A stretch of 64,000 nt of DNA. Origin: Agapetus fuscipes (Eukaryota; Arthropoda; Insecta; Trichoptera; Glossosomatidae). Below the pieces are notes generated by a model. That model saw nothing but the letters and a program-made list of their open reading frames with translations, was not told the origin of the DNA and made no database searches. Location: positions 11,146,493-11,210,492 of the forward strand of contig OX637362.1 in assembly GCA_951799405.1 (NCBI GenBank), in the 5' to 3' direction. Of the stretch, positions 22,101 to 30,392 are shown piece after piece. Each line of letters begins with the position of its first letter. Position 1 is the first letter of the stretch. Both the position numbers and the translations under genes were made by a program.

Positions 22101-25100
22101 TCTTGGGGGGCAGTAGGGCTATTGCGGGAGGGCAAAGCCCCCCCAGAATAGTACCTGAAAGGAACACTGTTTCCAGTCATTGCTCTAAGGTAGAAATGAA
22201 AATGGAAAAATAATCAGTACTTACTTCAAAGAACGAAGAGCTCATCGCAAACTTTCCAACGTTGTCGTCAAATCCTGTGGAGAAGGCAAGATCTAGGTGG
22301 GTCTTCAGGAACTGTGTGAAGGTGTCTCTGGTGGTGACAGCCCTCCTCCATTCTGGGATGATGTACGTCCCCTGACAGGCTCTCACCAAGGACTGCACCA
22401 TGTTTGATAGTTCACAGCCTGGCTGGGGATCTCCCGAGTTGACATAGACAAATTCTTCATTTTTGGGGATCGCAAACAGGGAATTGGCGCTGGAAAATAA
22501 AAGTTGAATAAGGATAGACAGATAGTTTTATAAAAATAGACAAAAGTTTACCTAAACAAACACAAAAAGTTACATAAACGTAGAAAAAAACAATAGTTAT
22601 CCAAAGTTTCTTATGACTTCCCAATATTTCTTTATGGAACGAAAAAGGAGATTTTAAACTAGTGTCCATAAAAGGATGGATGTCGCGGTAGAGGAAGACC
22701 TAGAAAAGTATGGGTAGACCAAATTCCTGAAATAGCGAATGAATGGGATATCCAGAGTCATAATAAAAGGAGAGCTTCTATGAAAAAGGTTATGACTCTG
22801 GATGAAATGAAAGAAGTATGTAAGGACCGAAAAAAATGGCGGCTGATCTGTTATGTAGACGGCTAAGGCAAAGACTCAATTTTCATCTTAATAGATTTAC
22901 ATGTTTTGTAGATTTTTTAGTGTGTGTTTGATTTTTATAACTGGATGTAACTAATTGCTTGTATTCCTTGACTTATAGGTTGGTATGAGGCTGACCGCCC
23001 ATACTGTAAAAAGATGGTTCACTTTGCCAATGTCACCCCTGTTTCAGGGAAGGTCGGCAAGAGTTGCTGGGCTTATGTTCATTTGAGATTGGGTTTTTAT
23101 ATTGTAGATCCAAATGCGGCATGTGTTGGCGCGAACTTATACGTGTCTGCGTGTGGAAATGCAATTTAATATGAATCTCAAATGATATATATCTTTGCAA
23201 CTTAGATTTACATTTTATAAGAGAGAATGGACATACACTCTGCAACTCTTGCCGGCCTTCCCTGAAACCAGGGGTAACATTGGCAAAGTGAACCATTCTT
23301 TACAGCATGGGTGGTCAGCCACATACCAACCTATAATATATAATCTATAATCTAAGTTGCAAGGATATATTCATTCAAAGCTCTCAGATGTATGCCCACA
23401 AACAAACACGTGTAGTTCGCGCTTACAAATGCTGATTGTGTACTTACAAATAAAATCCAAACCTCAAATGAACATAAGCCCTGCAACTCTTGCCGACATA
23501 TAATAATTATAATATATTGTTAGGATGATTTATTTGATGAGCGCTGTTTTTGTGTGTATTACACCTGAAGAGCCCTCTGCGAGCTTGGTCGTCGCTGTAG
23601 AAAGCGCCAATTCTTACGCAAGACCCAGTTGTTGTAAGGTTGGATGGACCTTTCAGTGACCGGTCTTTGGTAAAGATTTATGAATTTTTCCACTCAAGAG
23701 CACATTCGAAATATAAATGGTATATTTTTTGTGCTCCGCCGGGATCTGAATCCACAACCTTCCATTTACGAGTCCGAAGTGTTGCCACTGGACTACGGAC
23801 CGGTATAAGTCAAGTAAAAGTAAAAAGATACATATCTGAAACCCACAAAATATCTGCGCTTAGTCAAATTGCTCCTAGAATTCTAAAGAACATCATATTG
23901 TTTAGTATTTTGATGCTAGAAAAAGTGAGGTTTTTTAGGCGGGCATTGTTACCTTATGTTGGTGACAACTCTTGCTTTCCTCAGGGCATTGTAGATCTGG
24001 TCCTCCAGGCTGTGCTCCAGCACTTTGATCCGTGAAGTCTCTGCCTTCAACAGTTGTCGAGGACACGTGTCAAAGTAAAAAAGCACGCGTGGACAGCACG
24101 GCCGACCCTGTTTGGCCCAAGGCACTGTCCCAAGTAGCTCCGTGATCTTTGGCTGGATCTCCACTCTGCGTTAACAAATATATTAATCACTTTGTCATAC
24201 AACAACATACAGATGTCACAGGTTAGACACTGTCTAACCAAGTTGATTCTAGTTTAGGTTTTGCTAAGAAATTGTTATAGACGTTATTGTTGTAGATGTT
24301 CCGAAGAATTTGACCGGTCCGTAGTCCAGTGGTAACACTTCAGACTCGTAAATGGAAGGTTATGGGTTTGAATCCCGTCTGAGCACAAAAATATACCATG
24401 TATAATGTATATTTTCAAATATGCCCTTCGCTAGGTTGAAAAATTCATAAAACCTTTACCAAAGACCGGTCACTAAGGTCACGGTCCATCCAGCCTTACA
24501 GCAACTGGGTCTTGCTTGAGTATTAGCGCTTTATAGCGACGACCAAGCTTGTACACACCTCTGCGGCACTACAGCAAGTGTCATAGACAGTAGAGTCCTT
24601 GAAATCTAGGGAGTCTCCCGCACGGGATTTCTTAAAAAGAAAAATCCTGTTAGAATTCTAAAGAATATTATCATCATATTGTTCAGTATTTTGATGCTAG
24701 AAAAAGTTATCAGATATGTGATTGTGTTTTTTTAATAATAAACAAAAGGTAGGATGAATAATTCTCACCTTATGGCATCAATCGACTTGAACAGGTTAAT
24801 GTACGATGTGTCAAAGATGGGTGTGGGGTGCGCCAAGATTATCACATGGCACAAGTGGAACATGAGGAGGAGGTGTCTCGCTACTTCAGCTGTGCCGTCT
24901 CCCACGGCAACCAGGAAATCCCCGGCCTTGCGGGCTGCCTGGACACCCTCGGACCCGTCGCATCCAGACAACTCGCCACTGCCTGTGAGATCCGTGACGA
25001 GTCGCATTAGGTGGCGAGTGTCGAACCAGCTGGATAGATGGAGGTAAAGAATGCGCTGAGATTCGTTCCATTGACATTCAATTTGACACTGTAAAGAAAA

Positions 25101-28100
25101 AAAAATTGGGACATATATTTTAAAAACCTGATGATGGTCTATATGCAGACCGAAAACGTTAGTAAATATATATAAAAATAAAATAAATGAGTGAAATAAA
25201 ACAGTGTTTAAAAAATATATATATTACTTTGTTTTTTGAAGTATTATTATGTTAGAATACGTATTAATGATTAATTCTTGATTAATTATTAATTGATTAA
25301 TGATTAATTAATGTATTGAATGTATTAATTGCTTGTATTCCTTGACTGATAGGTTGGTATGCGGCTGACCACCCATACTGTAAAAAATGGTTCACTTTGC
25401 CAATGTCACCCCTGCTTCAGGGAAGGTCGGCAAGAGTTGCAGGGCTTATGTTCATTTGAGATTGGATTTTTTTAATTGTAGGTCCACATGCGGCATGTGT
25501 AAGCGCGAAATTATGTGTGTCTGCTTGTGGGAATGCATTTAATATGAATCTCAAATGATACATATCTTTGCAGCTTAGATTTAGATTTTTGTGTACTTAG
25601 AAAGAATTAACAATGAATTTTCACAGTGTTAATACACAAACCATAAAAAATATAAAAGATTTTCTGTTAATGTAGAAATTGCTTAAGTACAACCGAGAGC
25701 TAAGCAGGTAAGATGTCAGAAGGCCAGGGTATGATCCCCAATAAGAATGTCAAAAATGATTTCCCGTTTCTTGTTTATTTCAAACCAAAATTCAAAGTAC
25801 CAGCTGGATTTACTAAGTCTTCACAAGAATTGAAAACCAGCCTACTTAGAAACTGGGAAAAATGACACTGTAAGTGAAGTGGGGGTTGGCGTAATTTTTA
25901 GCCTCCTTATCCGTGAAAATAAATCACATTCGACCCCTTTGTGGACACCGTGACAAGAATATGTACCGTATGGACAACTTAGTCGCATTGCCTGTATCTG
26001 TAACAGTCAATTCGTCACCTGAGACCGGTGTTGAAGTATAACTGTTTCCTGACCTGATGTGCAAAATAATCGCATCATATTATTCAAAACTCACATTTCA
26101 AGTGAGACTAAAGGGGAAGTTTACAAATACCATCATATATGAAGTGGGACTGTTCCAAGGTTGTTGTCTATCTCCTACCATATTCAACATTGTTTTCAAT
26201 ATCTTAATAGTAGACCTAACAAAAATAGGGAAAAATTGGGGATATCGCTTCAAAAGAAATGACGGGTACACATCTTCTTGCTTAGCATTTGCAGATGACC
26301 TAACAATTTTGACCAAAAAAACAAACCACTGCAAACTTTTACTCAAAAAAGTTGAACAGTTTTGTGAATGGACACAAGGTATGCAACTTAAGCCCTCAAA
26401 ATGCTGCTGTATATCTCTGGCAAGAAGAGGAACTAAATTTGGACCCATTGATCCAGAGCTACATGTAAACAATATGAAAATAGGTACAATAGAGAGAGAC
26501 AAGCCCTTCAAATTTCTGGGAAAATATATTGATTACAGAGGCAGAGAACATGCGGTAAACGAAATTATAGAGCGTTTCAAAGTTACCATGGACAGAATAG
26601 ATAAAATTCATATCTCAGGGATAAGAAAAGCGTGGATTTACGATAACTATATCATTAACCAACTAACGTGGCCGTTCCTGATTTATAGTTTTAACAAAGA
26701 CAGTTTAGGTATCCTGGACAGCGTAACTACTAGATACCTGAAACAATGGACACGACTCGCAAAGCCTGCAGACCCCGCCACATTCTACAGATCGAGAGAA
26801 AACTTTGGTTTGGGATGGAAAAGACCATCCTTCGTACATGCACAACACCGCATTACAAAGCATCATATTCTTGAAAACTCCAAAGACCCAAGTGTCATAG
26901 AATGTTGGTCCAAAGATCCCCAAATGTTAGAGCTCAAAAATAGAGCAGAATTTCACCACAAATACCTAACCGGTGTAAGCACTAACAGAAGAGGTCTGGG
27001 ATGGCAAAAGGTGGAATCGGAGAAAGCCCATATGAAGGCTCTAGTAAAGCATGACTCTGACTCTAAATACAGGCTTCATGCGTTAAACCTTGAGATGCAG
27101 CATGACTGGATCACTGTTGGTGAAATGTGTCTTCCACCAGCACTACACTGGAAGATACTTATATACAATTGGTCTCCTGAAATGCTACGATTTTACTTAA
27201 ATGCATTTCAAAACACGCTCCCTGACCCTGGAAACCTAAAACGATGGGGTAAAAATACAACTGCCTCCTGTGATCTCTGTGCCATTGACAAATGCACAGC
27301 AAGACATATTCTAACAGGGTGCAAAGTGGCCCTTGAAAATGGCAGATATACCTACAGACACGACAGGGTACTGGAAATACTAAGGGAGAGTATAAGCCTA
27401 ACAATTTCCAGAGCAAACAAAGGTTTGACAAGAGAGTCCATTGAAAAAATAAAATTTGTTAAGCCTGGAGAAAAGGGAGAGCGAAGGGCCAGGACCCAGA
27501 CTTCCATTATAAAAAAGGCAAAGGACTGGAGGCTTGTGATGGATTCCACCACAGGACGATACATTTTCCCAGGAGAACTATGCACTACGGCTTTGAGACC
27601 CGACATAGTTCTATACTCAAATGAACTAAAGCAAGTACTCTTGGTTGAATTGACGGTGCCGTGGGAGATGAACATCCCTAAGGACCATGCCTACAAACTA
27701 AATAGGTATAAAGGACTAGTGGATGAAATCACAAATAATGGATATACCACAAGATTGTATGCAGTGGAGGTGGGAGCGAGAGGACTGCCAGCCAAATCGG
27801 TATATACTTTCCTTAAGGATCTGGGACTGAATAGATCCCAAATAAATGGATTTCTGGAAAGACTAACAAAAGCGGCCAGTTCGGGATCATACCACATTTG
27901 GCTGCGAAGATCTGAGAGCCCAGACACCTCTGGACATGCAATGTAGTTAATCGGACTTACATATTGGAAGGAAGGATGAGTTGGGAGGAATTGGGAACGT
28001 TGTCATGACGAAAGGATCCTTAACCAACCAGAGACAGGTCGTAAGTCCTGTGACTCCCATCTCATCCTGACTCCGTGCGGCGGGCCTGAGTTTGGGTCTT

Positions 28101-28728
28101 GGATTTTCAAAATTAGAGACCTGACTCGGTGAGACCGTGGATGCTCAGCTATTTCACAAAAATACTTGTCTCTAGTGTAATATTTCATTTTATGTGAATT
28201 TTTAGTGTGGAAGGGGAAGACCGAGGAAGGAATGGATAGACCAAATAGGTGAGATTGCGATAGAATGGAACCTGCAGAGTGAGAATAAGAGAAGAATATG
28301 TATGAGGAAAGTGATGAATGTTAAGAGATGTAAGAGATATGCAAGGACAGAATCAAGTGGAGACGCATGTGTGGAAGTACCGGCCACCCCTAGTGGAACG
28401 GCGGCAGGATACAGTACAATACAGCGTTAGGACTGCGATGGTCAGATTCACGACTAAGGTCCTAGACAACCAATCAGTCAATGACAAGTACCTAGCAATC
28501 CGGCCTAGTGATGTCACATTTTTCCCAGATTTTATAGTGCGGACTCCATTGCGCAAAGAAATAAATAAATAAAATATTTGTAAACATAACCTCATCTCCG
28601 TTGAAATCGCACTCTAGCGGGGCCGCCTTTACAGAACTGCCGTAAGGAGACTTTCCGATAATTCCGACAACGATTATTTTATCAGAATCTGAAAACTGTG
28701 GTATATCTTTTATGTTGAAAGCTTTCAT
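6960..28728 (-). CDS. SMG8: Nonsense-mediated mRNA decay factor SMG8, complete 14-exon gene
   Basis: SMG8 pairs with SMG9 and restrains the SMG1 kinase that phosphorylates UPF1 during nonsense-mediated decay. Fourteen GT-AG exons were joined, read right to left: 28728-28591, 25088-24769, 24165-23953, 22489-22225, 21402-21187, 20453-20293, 18040-17834, 16865-16645, 16154-16083, 12152-12008, 11502-11374, 9891-9781, 8301-8217, 7157-6960. They sum to 2481 nt with all phases compatible, giving 826 residues (human SMG8 is about 990). Landmarks known from the family: P-loop-like VVGIIGKS (residues 20-27), [21 protein letters not shown], the cysteine motif ACNCG followed by RDDPY (454-466), [10 protein letters not shown] (589-598), FSSWSLV (610-616) and [11 protein letters not shown] (791-801). 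The start is the first in-frame ATG. An AATAAA lies about 15 nt after the stop. The N-terminus passes directly from residue 46 to CQIECQWN, where human SMG8 has more sequence, so a small exon in intron 1 may be missed. Identity is very likely; exact splice sites were chosen by eye. Confidence 0.93.
7236..7470 (+). repeat. R1 repeat, diverged
   Basis: GAGGTTGGTATGAGGCTGAC start, CCCTGTTTCAGGGAAGGTCG core and GCAACTTAGGTTAAGATT end. Adjoins an S1 SINE at 7470. Confidence 0.65.
7470..7691 (-). repeat. S1 SINE interrupted by a hAT element
   Basis: CAATTCTCAAGCAAGACCAA, then the body to TTAACCACTAGAG, where the A-box region is cut by the hAT element that starts at 7692. Confidence 0.6.
7692..8172 (+). 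mobile_element. Internally deleted hAT transposon nested in S1 SINE
   Basis: It begins CAGTGATGGGCAAAGTACGG and ends GGCCACTG, flanked by CACTAGAG and AACTAGAG (7 of 8). Around 7905-8040 it encodes [19 protein letters not shown], the C-terminal dimerisation end of GTF2IRD2-like hAT transposases. No intact transposase. Confidence 0.75.
8217..8301 (-). CDS. SMG8: SMG8 exon 13
   Basis: An 85-nt exon encoding [15 protein letters not shown] to LNPQ, aligned with human AQLMRLFVV. It ends in phase 0 at CACAG/GTGACG. Confidence 0.9.
8595..8886 (-). mobile_element. M1 MITE copy
   Basis: Reverse copy: CATAGACGTCATCCAACTTT to GAATATTCAGAAGCGAAAAG. Confidence 0.65.
8952..9760 (+). repeat. R1 repeat split by a LINE
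   Basis: The 5' half is 8952-9094 (GTATGAGCTGAC to GTAAATCTACAT) and the 3' half 9653-9760 (GCATGCGTAAGCGC to CTTAGATTATAGAT). The 9095-9652 LINE lies between, in opposite orientation. Confidence 0.7.
9095..9652 (-). mobile_element. CR1/Jockey-like LINE 3' fragment nested in an R1 repeat
   Basis: A 159-residue ORF (9648-9169) is the typical C-terminus of CR1/Jockey-group reverse transcriptases: [51 protein letters not shown] and [14 protein letters not shown]. The 3' UTR holds CCCTTGAGGTGTGACACA and AAACGGCGCTC and ends in a TA run. It splits an R1 repeat whose halves continue at 8952 and 9653. Confidence 0.8.
9781..9891 (-). CDS. SMG8: SMG8 exon 12
   Basis: It encodes [20 protein letters not shown] to [15 protein letters not shown]. 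Human SMG8 has FMCSGPDKV and LNSDMPLYI at the same point. Donor GCAG/GTTAGT. Confidence 0.92.
10226..10390 (+). repeat. S1a SINE with internal deletion
   Basis: Head TGACCGGCCCGCAGTCTAGT joins directly to CTTACAGCAGCTGGGTCATG, then tail CAGCGCTCACCAAATAAATC and an ATT microsatellite. Confidence 0.65.
10836..11310 (+). repeat. R1 repeat with a second R1 inserted
   Basis: The outer copy is 10836-10958 and 11173-11310. The inner copy lacks its 5' end (it starts CCCATGCTGTAAAAATGG), ends GATTAGATT, and is flanked by ATTTGTAA on both sides, read as an 8-bp target-site duplication. Confidence 0.7.
11374..11502 (-). CDS. SMG8: SMG8 exon 11
   Basis: It encodes [10 protein letters not shown] to [13 protein letters not shown], with the basic Gly/Arg stretch and the G-x-EYE motif seen in the human protein before the RGRRFMC segment. 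Confidence 0.9.
11893..11945 (-). mobile_element. CR1-like LINE tail fragment
   Basis: About 50 bp: GGATAATTTG, GCGCCGTTTTTGTGTGT and CACACCTCAAGGGCC, the same tail as at 9118-9165. Confidence 0.45.
12008..12152 (-). CDS. SMG8: SMG8 exon 10
   Basis: It encodes [14 protein letters not shown] to [12 protein letters not shown], equivalent to human LLPKFSSWSLVKLG to TNYLMPWDIVIR. Intron 9 before it holds the ~408-bp R1-derived tandem array. Confidence 0.93.
12213..12645 (-). mobile_element. RTE-like LINE 3' end, inverted relative to next copy
   Basis: The ORF tail ([13 protein letters not shown]) lies at about 12560-12645 and R1 runs from 12440 down to 12213. Facing it is a plus copy at 12663-12885, so the two form a long inverted repeat. 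Confidence 0.6.
12663..12885 (+). repeat. R1 repeat
   Basis: Begins CCTTGACTTATAGG, then GGTTCACTTTGC and GTCAGGGAAGGTCGGC; subfamily with TAAGTAGGTACACATTCAGC. Confidence 0.7.
13381..14830 (-). repeat. Tandem array of ~408-bp units built from R1
   Basis: Units start at about 13381, 13793, 14201 and 14604 (spacings 412, 408, 403), each with AATCTAAGTTG or a variant; the last is partial. Each unit holds one minus R1 plus a second truncated R1 3' end (TCTAAAGTTGC to TTTCACGCTAAC). Units differ by base changes and small indels, so the array is not very recent. It sits in SMG8 intron 9. Confidence 0.8.
14831..15824. other. SMG8 intron sequence, no feature identified
   Basis: Holds a GC-richer patch at 15110-15410 and a small hairpin CTAGCAGAC/GTCTGCTAG (14970-15020); neither is recognised. 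Confidence 0.4.
15825..16050 (-). mobile_element. RTE-like LINE C-terminal fragment
   Basis: Reverse complement of the same unit as 28201-28435, with the [11 protein letters not shown] and [15 protein letters not shown] equivalents visible. It lies just left of SMG8 exon 9 on the map, at 16083. Confidence 0.5.
16083..16154 (-). CDS. SMG8: SMG8 exon 9
   Basis: A 72-nt exon encoding [17 protein letters not shown], close to the human ASTVEYLPGML block. It enters and leaves in phase 1, with a GTGAGT donor. Confidence 0.92.
16192..16335 (-). repeat. S1a SINE, partial
   Basis: GGATGATTTATTTGGTGAGC to GGTAACCGGTCC; carries the LINE-like tail but lacks the tRNA-like half. Confidence 0.65.
16479..16499. 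repeat. Poly(C) run
   Basis: About 20 consecutive C in SMG8 intron 8; length may be unreliable. Confidence 0.8.
16645..16865 (-). CDS. SMG8: SMG8 exon 8 (acidic low-complexity linker)
   Basis: It encodes a Ser/Gly start followed by a Glu/Gln-rich repeat tract ([20 protein letters not shown]) and then [14 protein letters not shown]. Human SMG8 has a variable disordered linker at the same place. The opposite strand is also open here, an effect of the repetitive codons. Confidence 0.85.
17389..17750 (-). mobile_element. LINE C-terminal remnant
   Basis: It contains [21 protein letters not shown] and [11 protein letters not shown], the usual C-terminal pattern (FGRRSF...LWNxLP...FKxxLK) of non-LTR reverse transcriptases. 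No other motif remains. Confidence 0.5.
17834..18040 (-). CDS. SMG8: SMG8 exon 7 (conserved ACNCG block)
   Basis: It encodes the most conserved stretch of the family: ACNCG, then [15 protein letters not shown] and FPVFQPS. Acceptor AACTTCCAG/CACT and donor TTCAG/GTAATC. Confidence 0.94.
18515..18664. mobile_element. Palindromic 150-bp MITE
   Basis: Arms GGGTGTCTATTCACAATAGG and its complement, about 27 bp with one mismatch, plus a central hairpin GGTATTGTG/CACAATACC. The duplication at its ends is unclear. Confidence 0.65.
18893..19256 (-). repeat. R1 repeat with tandemly duplicated 3' end
   Basis: The 3' ~109 bp (CTAAATCTAAATCTAAGCTG to GCATGT) occurs twice, 18899-19007 and 19008-19116, with two differences. 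The full copy continues to 19256. It lies inside the hAT-type element 18281-19493. Confidence 0.7.
19502..20280. other. SMG8 intron 6, no feature identified
   Basis: AT-rich, with a GAT microsatellite near 20205-20230. No coding or repeat signal recognised. Confidence 0.4.
20293..20453 (-). CDS. SMG8: SMG8 exon 6
   Basis: It encodes [15 protein letters not shown] to PCIKPRH and contains the conserved ARGP and [12 protein letters not shown] segments. Donor CACGG/GTAAGC, leaving phase 2. Confidence 0.92.
20873..21148 (-). mobile_element. CR1/Jockey-like LINE remnant
   Basis: It reads [15 protein letters not shown] and [12 protein letters not shown] before frames break. Same region as the 9095-9652 element, older and more decayed, a few tens of bases from SMG8 exon 5. 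Confidence 0.7.
21187..21402 (-). CDS. SMG8: SMG8 exon 5
   Basis: Seventy-two codons from [12 protein letters not shown] to STHHHLHR, in phase 0 at both ends. It contains [18 protein letters not shown], equivalent to the FSENRCQKALPMAHSAY block of human SMG8. Markedly GC-richer than the flanking introns. Confidence 0.92.
21434..21482 (-). repeat. R1 3' fragment
   Basis: AATCTAATCTAAGTTCCAAA and adjoining bases only. Confidence 0.45.
21483..21670 (+). repeat. Imperfect ~100-bp tandem duplication
   Basis: GTTACGAACTTGGAGTACCT and CTACGAACTTCAAAGTACCT head the two halves; both continue to CATAGAACAGTC or TATAGAACAGTC. Confidence 0.5.
21979..22169. mobile_element. hAT-type MITE, 191 bp
   Basis: Ends CAGTGTGTCTTTCAGG and CCTGAAAGGAACACTG, flanked by TTTTCAGT and TTTCCAGT (7 of 8). 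G/C runs inside. It sits beside SMG8 exon 4. Confidence 0.7.
22225..22489 (-). CDS. SMG8: SMG8 exon 4
   Basis: It encodes [17 protein letters not shown] through the helical [14 protein letters not shown] segment to SSSFFE, and ends in phase 0 at donor TTTGAA/GTAAGT. The FxxP..xxFVYV pattern matches the SMG8 family. Confidence 0.92.
22681..23212 (+). mobile_element. RTE-like LINE 3' end: ORF tail plus R1 3' UTR
   Basis: An in-frame coding end ([18 protein letters not shown], then [17 protein letters not shown]) stops at 22866. After about 100 AT-rich bases the complete R1 repeat runs 22967-23212. This copy shows that R1 is the 3' UTR of an RTE-like element. Confidence 0.7.
23230..23498 (-). 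repeat. Two partial R1 repeats, inverted next to a plus copy
   Basis: The 5' part lies at 23230-23335 and a second copy's 3' part at 23341-23498, both minus. With the plus copy ending at 23212 they can form a long hairpin. Confidence 0.65.
23519..23806 (-). repeat. S1a SINE, full tRNA-like length
   Basis: From TTAGGATGATTTATTTGATG to CTGGACTACGGACCGGT, near-complete, in SMG8 intron 3. Confidence 0.75.
23953..24165 (-). CDS. SMG8: SMG8 exon 3
   Basis: It encodes VEIQPKITE to RKARVVTN, including the well-conserved [18 protein letters not shown]. It enters and leaves in phase 2, with donor CATAAG/GTAACA. Confidence 0.92.
24312..24645 (+). repeat. S1b SINE
   Basis: Head GACCGGTCCGTAGTCCAGTG, usual body, then the alternative 3' end CTGCGGCACTACAGCAAGTG to GGGATTTCTTAAAAA instead of the LINE-like tail. 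Confidence 0.75.
24769..25088 (-). CDS. SMG8: SMG8 exon 2
   Basis: The acceptor CTTTACAG/TGTC follows a strong pyrimidine run and the donor is ATAAG/GTGAGA. The product includes [13 protein letters not shown] and [18 protein letters not shown], matching the conserved SMG8 block that precedes the TPIFD segment. Confidence 0.92.
25332..25592 (+). repeat. R1 repeat, full length
   Basis: TATTCCTTGACTGATAGG to GCAGCTTAGATTTAGATT, close to consensus, in SMG8 intron 1. Confidence 0.75.
25690..26036 (+). repeat. S2 SINE, diverged
   Basis: Body blocks GACTTACTAAGT-like start, TTAGCCTCCTTATCCGTGAA and CATTCGACCCCTTTGTGG match S2. It abuts the truncated 5' end of the RLE element. Confidence 0.55.
26042..28200 (+). 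mobile_element. 5'-truncated RLE-type non-LTR retrotransposon in SMG8 intron 1
   Basis: An uninterrupted ORF (ATG 26057, stop 27946) encodes 629 residues. Reverse-transcriptase motifs B and C are clear ([22 protein letters not shown]), followed by [15 protein letters not shown]2CX8HX4C zinc knuckle comes next, then a restriction-like endonuclease signature RPDIVLY with VELTVPWE. The order RT, CCHC knuckle and PD-(D/E)xK nuclease defines the R2/R4/NeSL/CRE-type clades; I cannot choose among them. The copy begins after RT motif A, so the first catalytic Asp is absent and the enzyme should be dead, although no stop has yet appeared. It lies antisense to SMG8 and starts right after an S2 SINE. 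About 250 nt of non-coding 3' sequence follows. Confidence 0.85.
28201..28435 (+). mobile_element. RTE-like LINE 3'-coding fragment
   Basis: It reads [25 protein letters not shown] after one frameshift, related to the C-terminal GRPRK/WxDQI/EIANEW ORF ends at 15825-16050 and 22681-22866. Degraded. Confidence 0.6.
28591..28728 (-). CDS. SMG8: SMG8 exon 1 (start codon)
   Basis: It codes for 46 residues from the ATG at 28728 and ends in phase 0 at donor GAG/GTTATG. It holds the P-loop-like VVGIIGKS that opens the G-domain-like fold of SMG8. Confidence 0.9.
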
Positions 28729-29824
28729 ATTTGAAAAATAGTTTTGTTAAATGTTTATTTGACAGCTTTGACGTTTGAGGATTGTATGCCAATAATACCA
28801 TAACAAAAAATCTTCAGTACCTGCTTGTTCCACTTATGATTTTATTGTTAATAACTACCATATCAGCATGAAGTAAAGTCAGTTTATTTATAAAAAAAAT
28901 AGTTTTTAGTTACAGACTCAAAGAAAACTTAATGTTTTTCAAATTCACCAAGTTTTCTTTTGACGTTTATAGCAACACCGTAGTTTTCCAATGACGTACG
29001 AATTTCCTTCTCGAATGTTCGACCGGCAAAGTATGAATTATTTCTTGTTGTGCAACATTTTTACGTTAGTTCAAGAATATCTTTAAATGTGATTTGATTC
29101 ACAAATAAATAAAGATCATTTTCTGATTGAAAATAATTATTTAAAGTTTGGTATTTATGAGAAAATTCAAAGTTTCTAAAATATCATTCCGCAGCTTTCT
29201 TTGTTACTCCTTTGTATGTTGTATACTTTGTCTCCCTTGCGCACAAGGTGCGGATTGGTTCAATGGACACGTTTAGTTATATTATTATTATATTTTTGTA
29301 GGTCGCTCTTTCATGTGACTGGATGATGCAACTCTGACCACAGAGTATAGGTATATAGAGAGCTGAGTTCCTAATATTTCTTTGTATTTCCGGTTTTATC
29401 GAGATGCTAGCATCACGTAGTGTTAAGAGCATTAACCACGACGTGTGCGTGTACGTGTGTGTGTTAGTGCACTTATACACACGCGCTATGCCATGCTCCT
29501 ATAATATTATTTCATATTATTATTCCATACCTACTCCCATTTCGTACAAAAAATAAAACAAAAAGTGAATATTTACGTGTTTTATTTATTGGCAGATAAG
29601 ATACAAGATCAGATACAGAAATTATTATGTTTTTTTTTAAATCTATTGTTGTATCAGAAATATAACATAAAGTATGTAGGAATAGTTTAAGACAGTTTTC
29701 TATTTTGGTACTAAAGTTATTGATTGGCAGGTCAGTGAGGTTGACAACATAATTATCATCTAAAAAAAATGGTTGAATTATGCCAATTGAGGGAAAGGCG
29801 GCCAAATTATCAAATTACTTTCCT
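28729..29824. other. Upstream flank of SMG8
   Basis: Should contain the SMG8 promoter; no TATA box seen on the minus strand near the start. Nothing else recognised. Confidence 0.4.
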
Positions 29825-30094
29825 TACATTCCTTGACTTATAGGTTGTTATGCGGCTGACCACCCATAATATAAAAATTGGTTCACTTTGCCAATGTCAC
29901 CCCTGTTTCAGGGAAGGACGGCAAGAGTTGCAAGGCTTATGTTCATTTGAGATTGGGTTTTTATATTGTAGGTCCACATGCGGCATGTGTTAGCGCGAAA
30001 TTATACATATCTGCTTGTGGGAATGCATTTAGTATAAATCTTAAATGATATATATCTTTGCAGCTTAGATTAGATTAGATTAGATTAGACATGG
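29825..30094 (+). repeat. R1 repeat with GATTA tail
   Basis: Complete copy ending in CTTAGATTAGATTAGATTAG, the clearest example of the pentameric 3' tail, located in the SMG8-Xrp1 intergenic region. Confidence 0.75.
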
Positions 30095-30317
30095 GTATAA
30101 TAATTGCAATTAACCAACATAATATGGTTGCTTGCGCATGTGCATGAGATGCGGACTCAAAATTTTAATTCATCTTTGCAATTTTCAATCAAAATATCCT
30201 TATTTAAAGAATTTTTGGACCTTGGTAAGCAATTATTATAGTAACAATGATTTATTTTGACACTTTTCTCCAAATCACAACACAACAAAATCACAAAACA
30301 TTTTTTCACATTTTTCA

Positions 30318-30392
30318 CGGCTGTATAGTCTAGTGGTTGACGCCACAGACTCAATATGCGAAGGTCTTGAGTTCGGTTCCCAGCGGAGAACA
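30318..30392 (+). repeat. tRNA-like segment
   Basis: GGCTGTATAGTCTAGTGGTT (A-box-like) and TTGAGTTCGGTTCCCAGCGG (B-box-like), no clear anticodon arm or intact acceptor stem. SINE head or tRNA pseudogene. Confidence 0.4.

Noticed and set aside
25128..25160. A canonical hammerhead ribozyme
   Set aside because: One extra base separates CTGATGA from helix II and no cleavage-site strand was found; kept only as a recurring motif.
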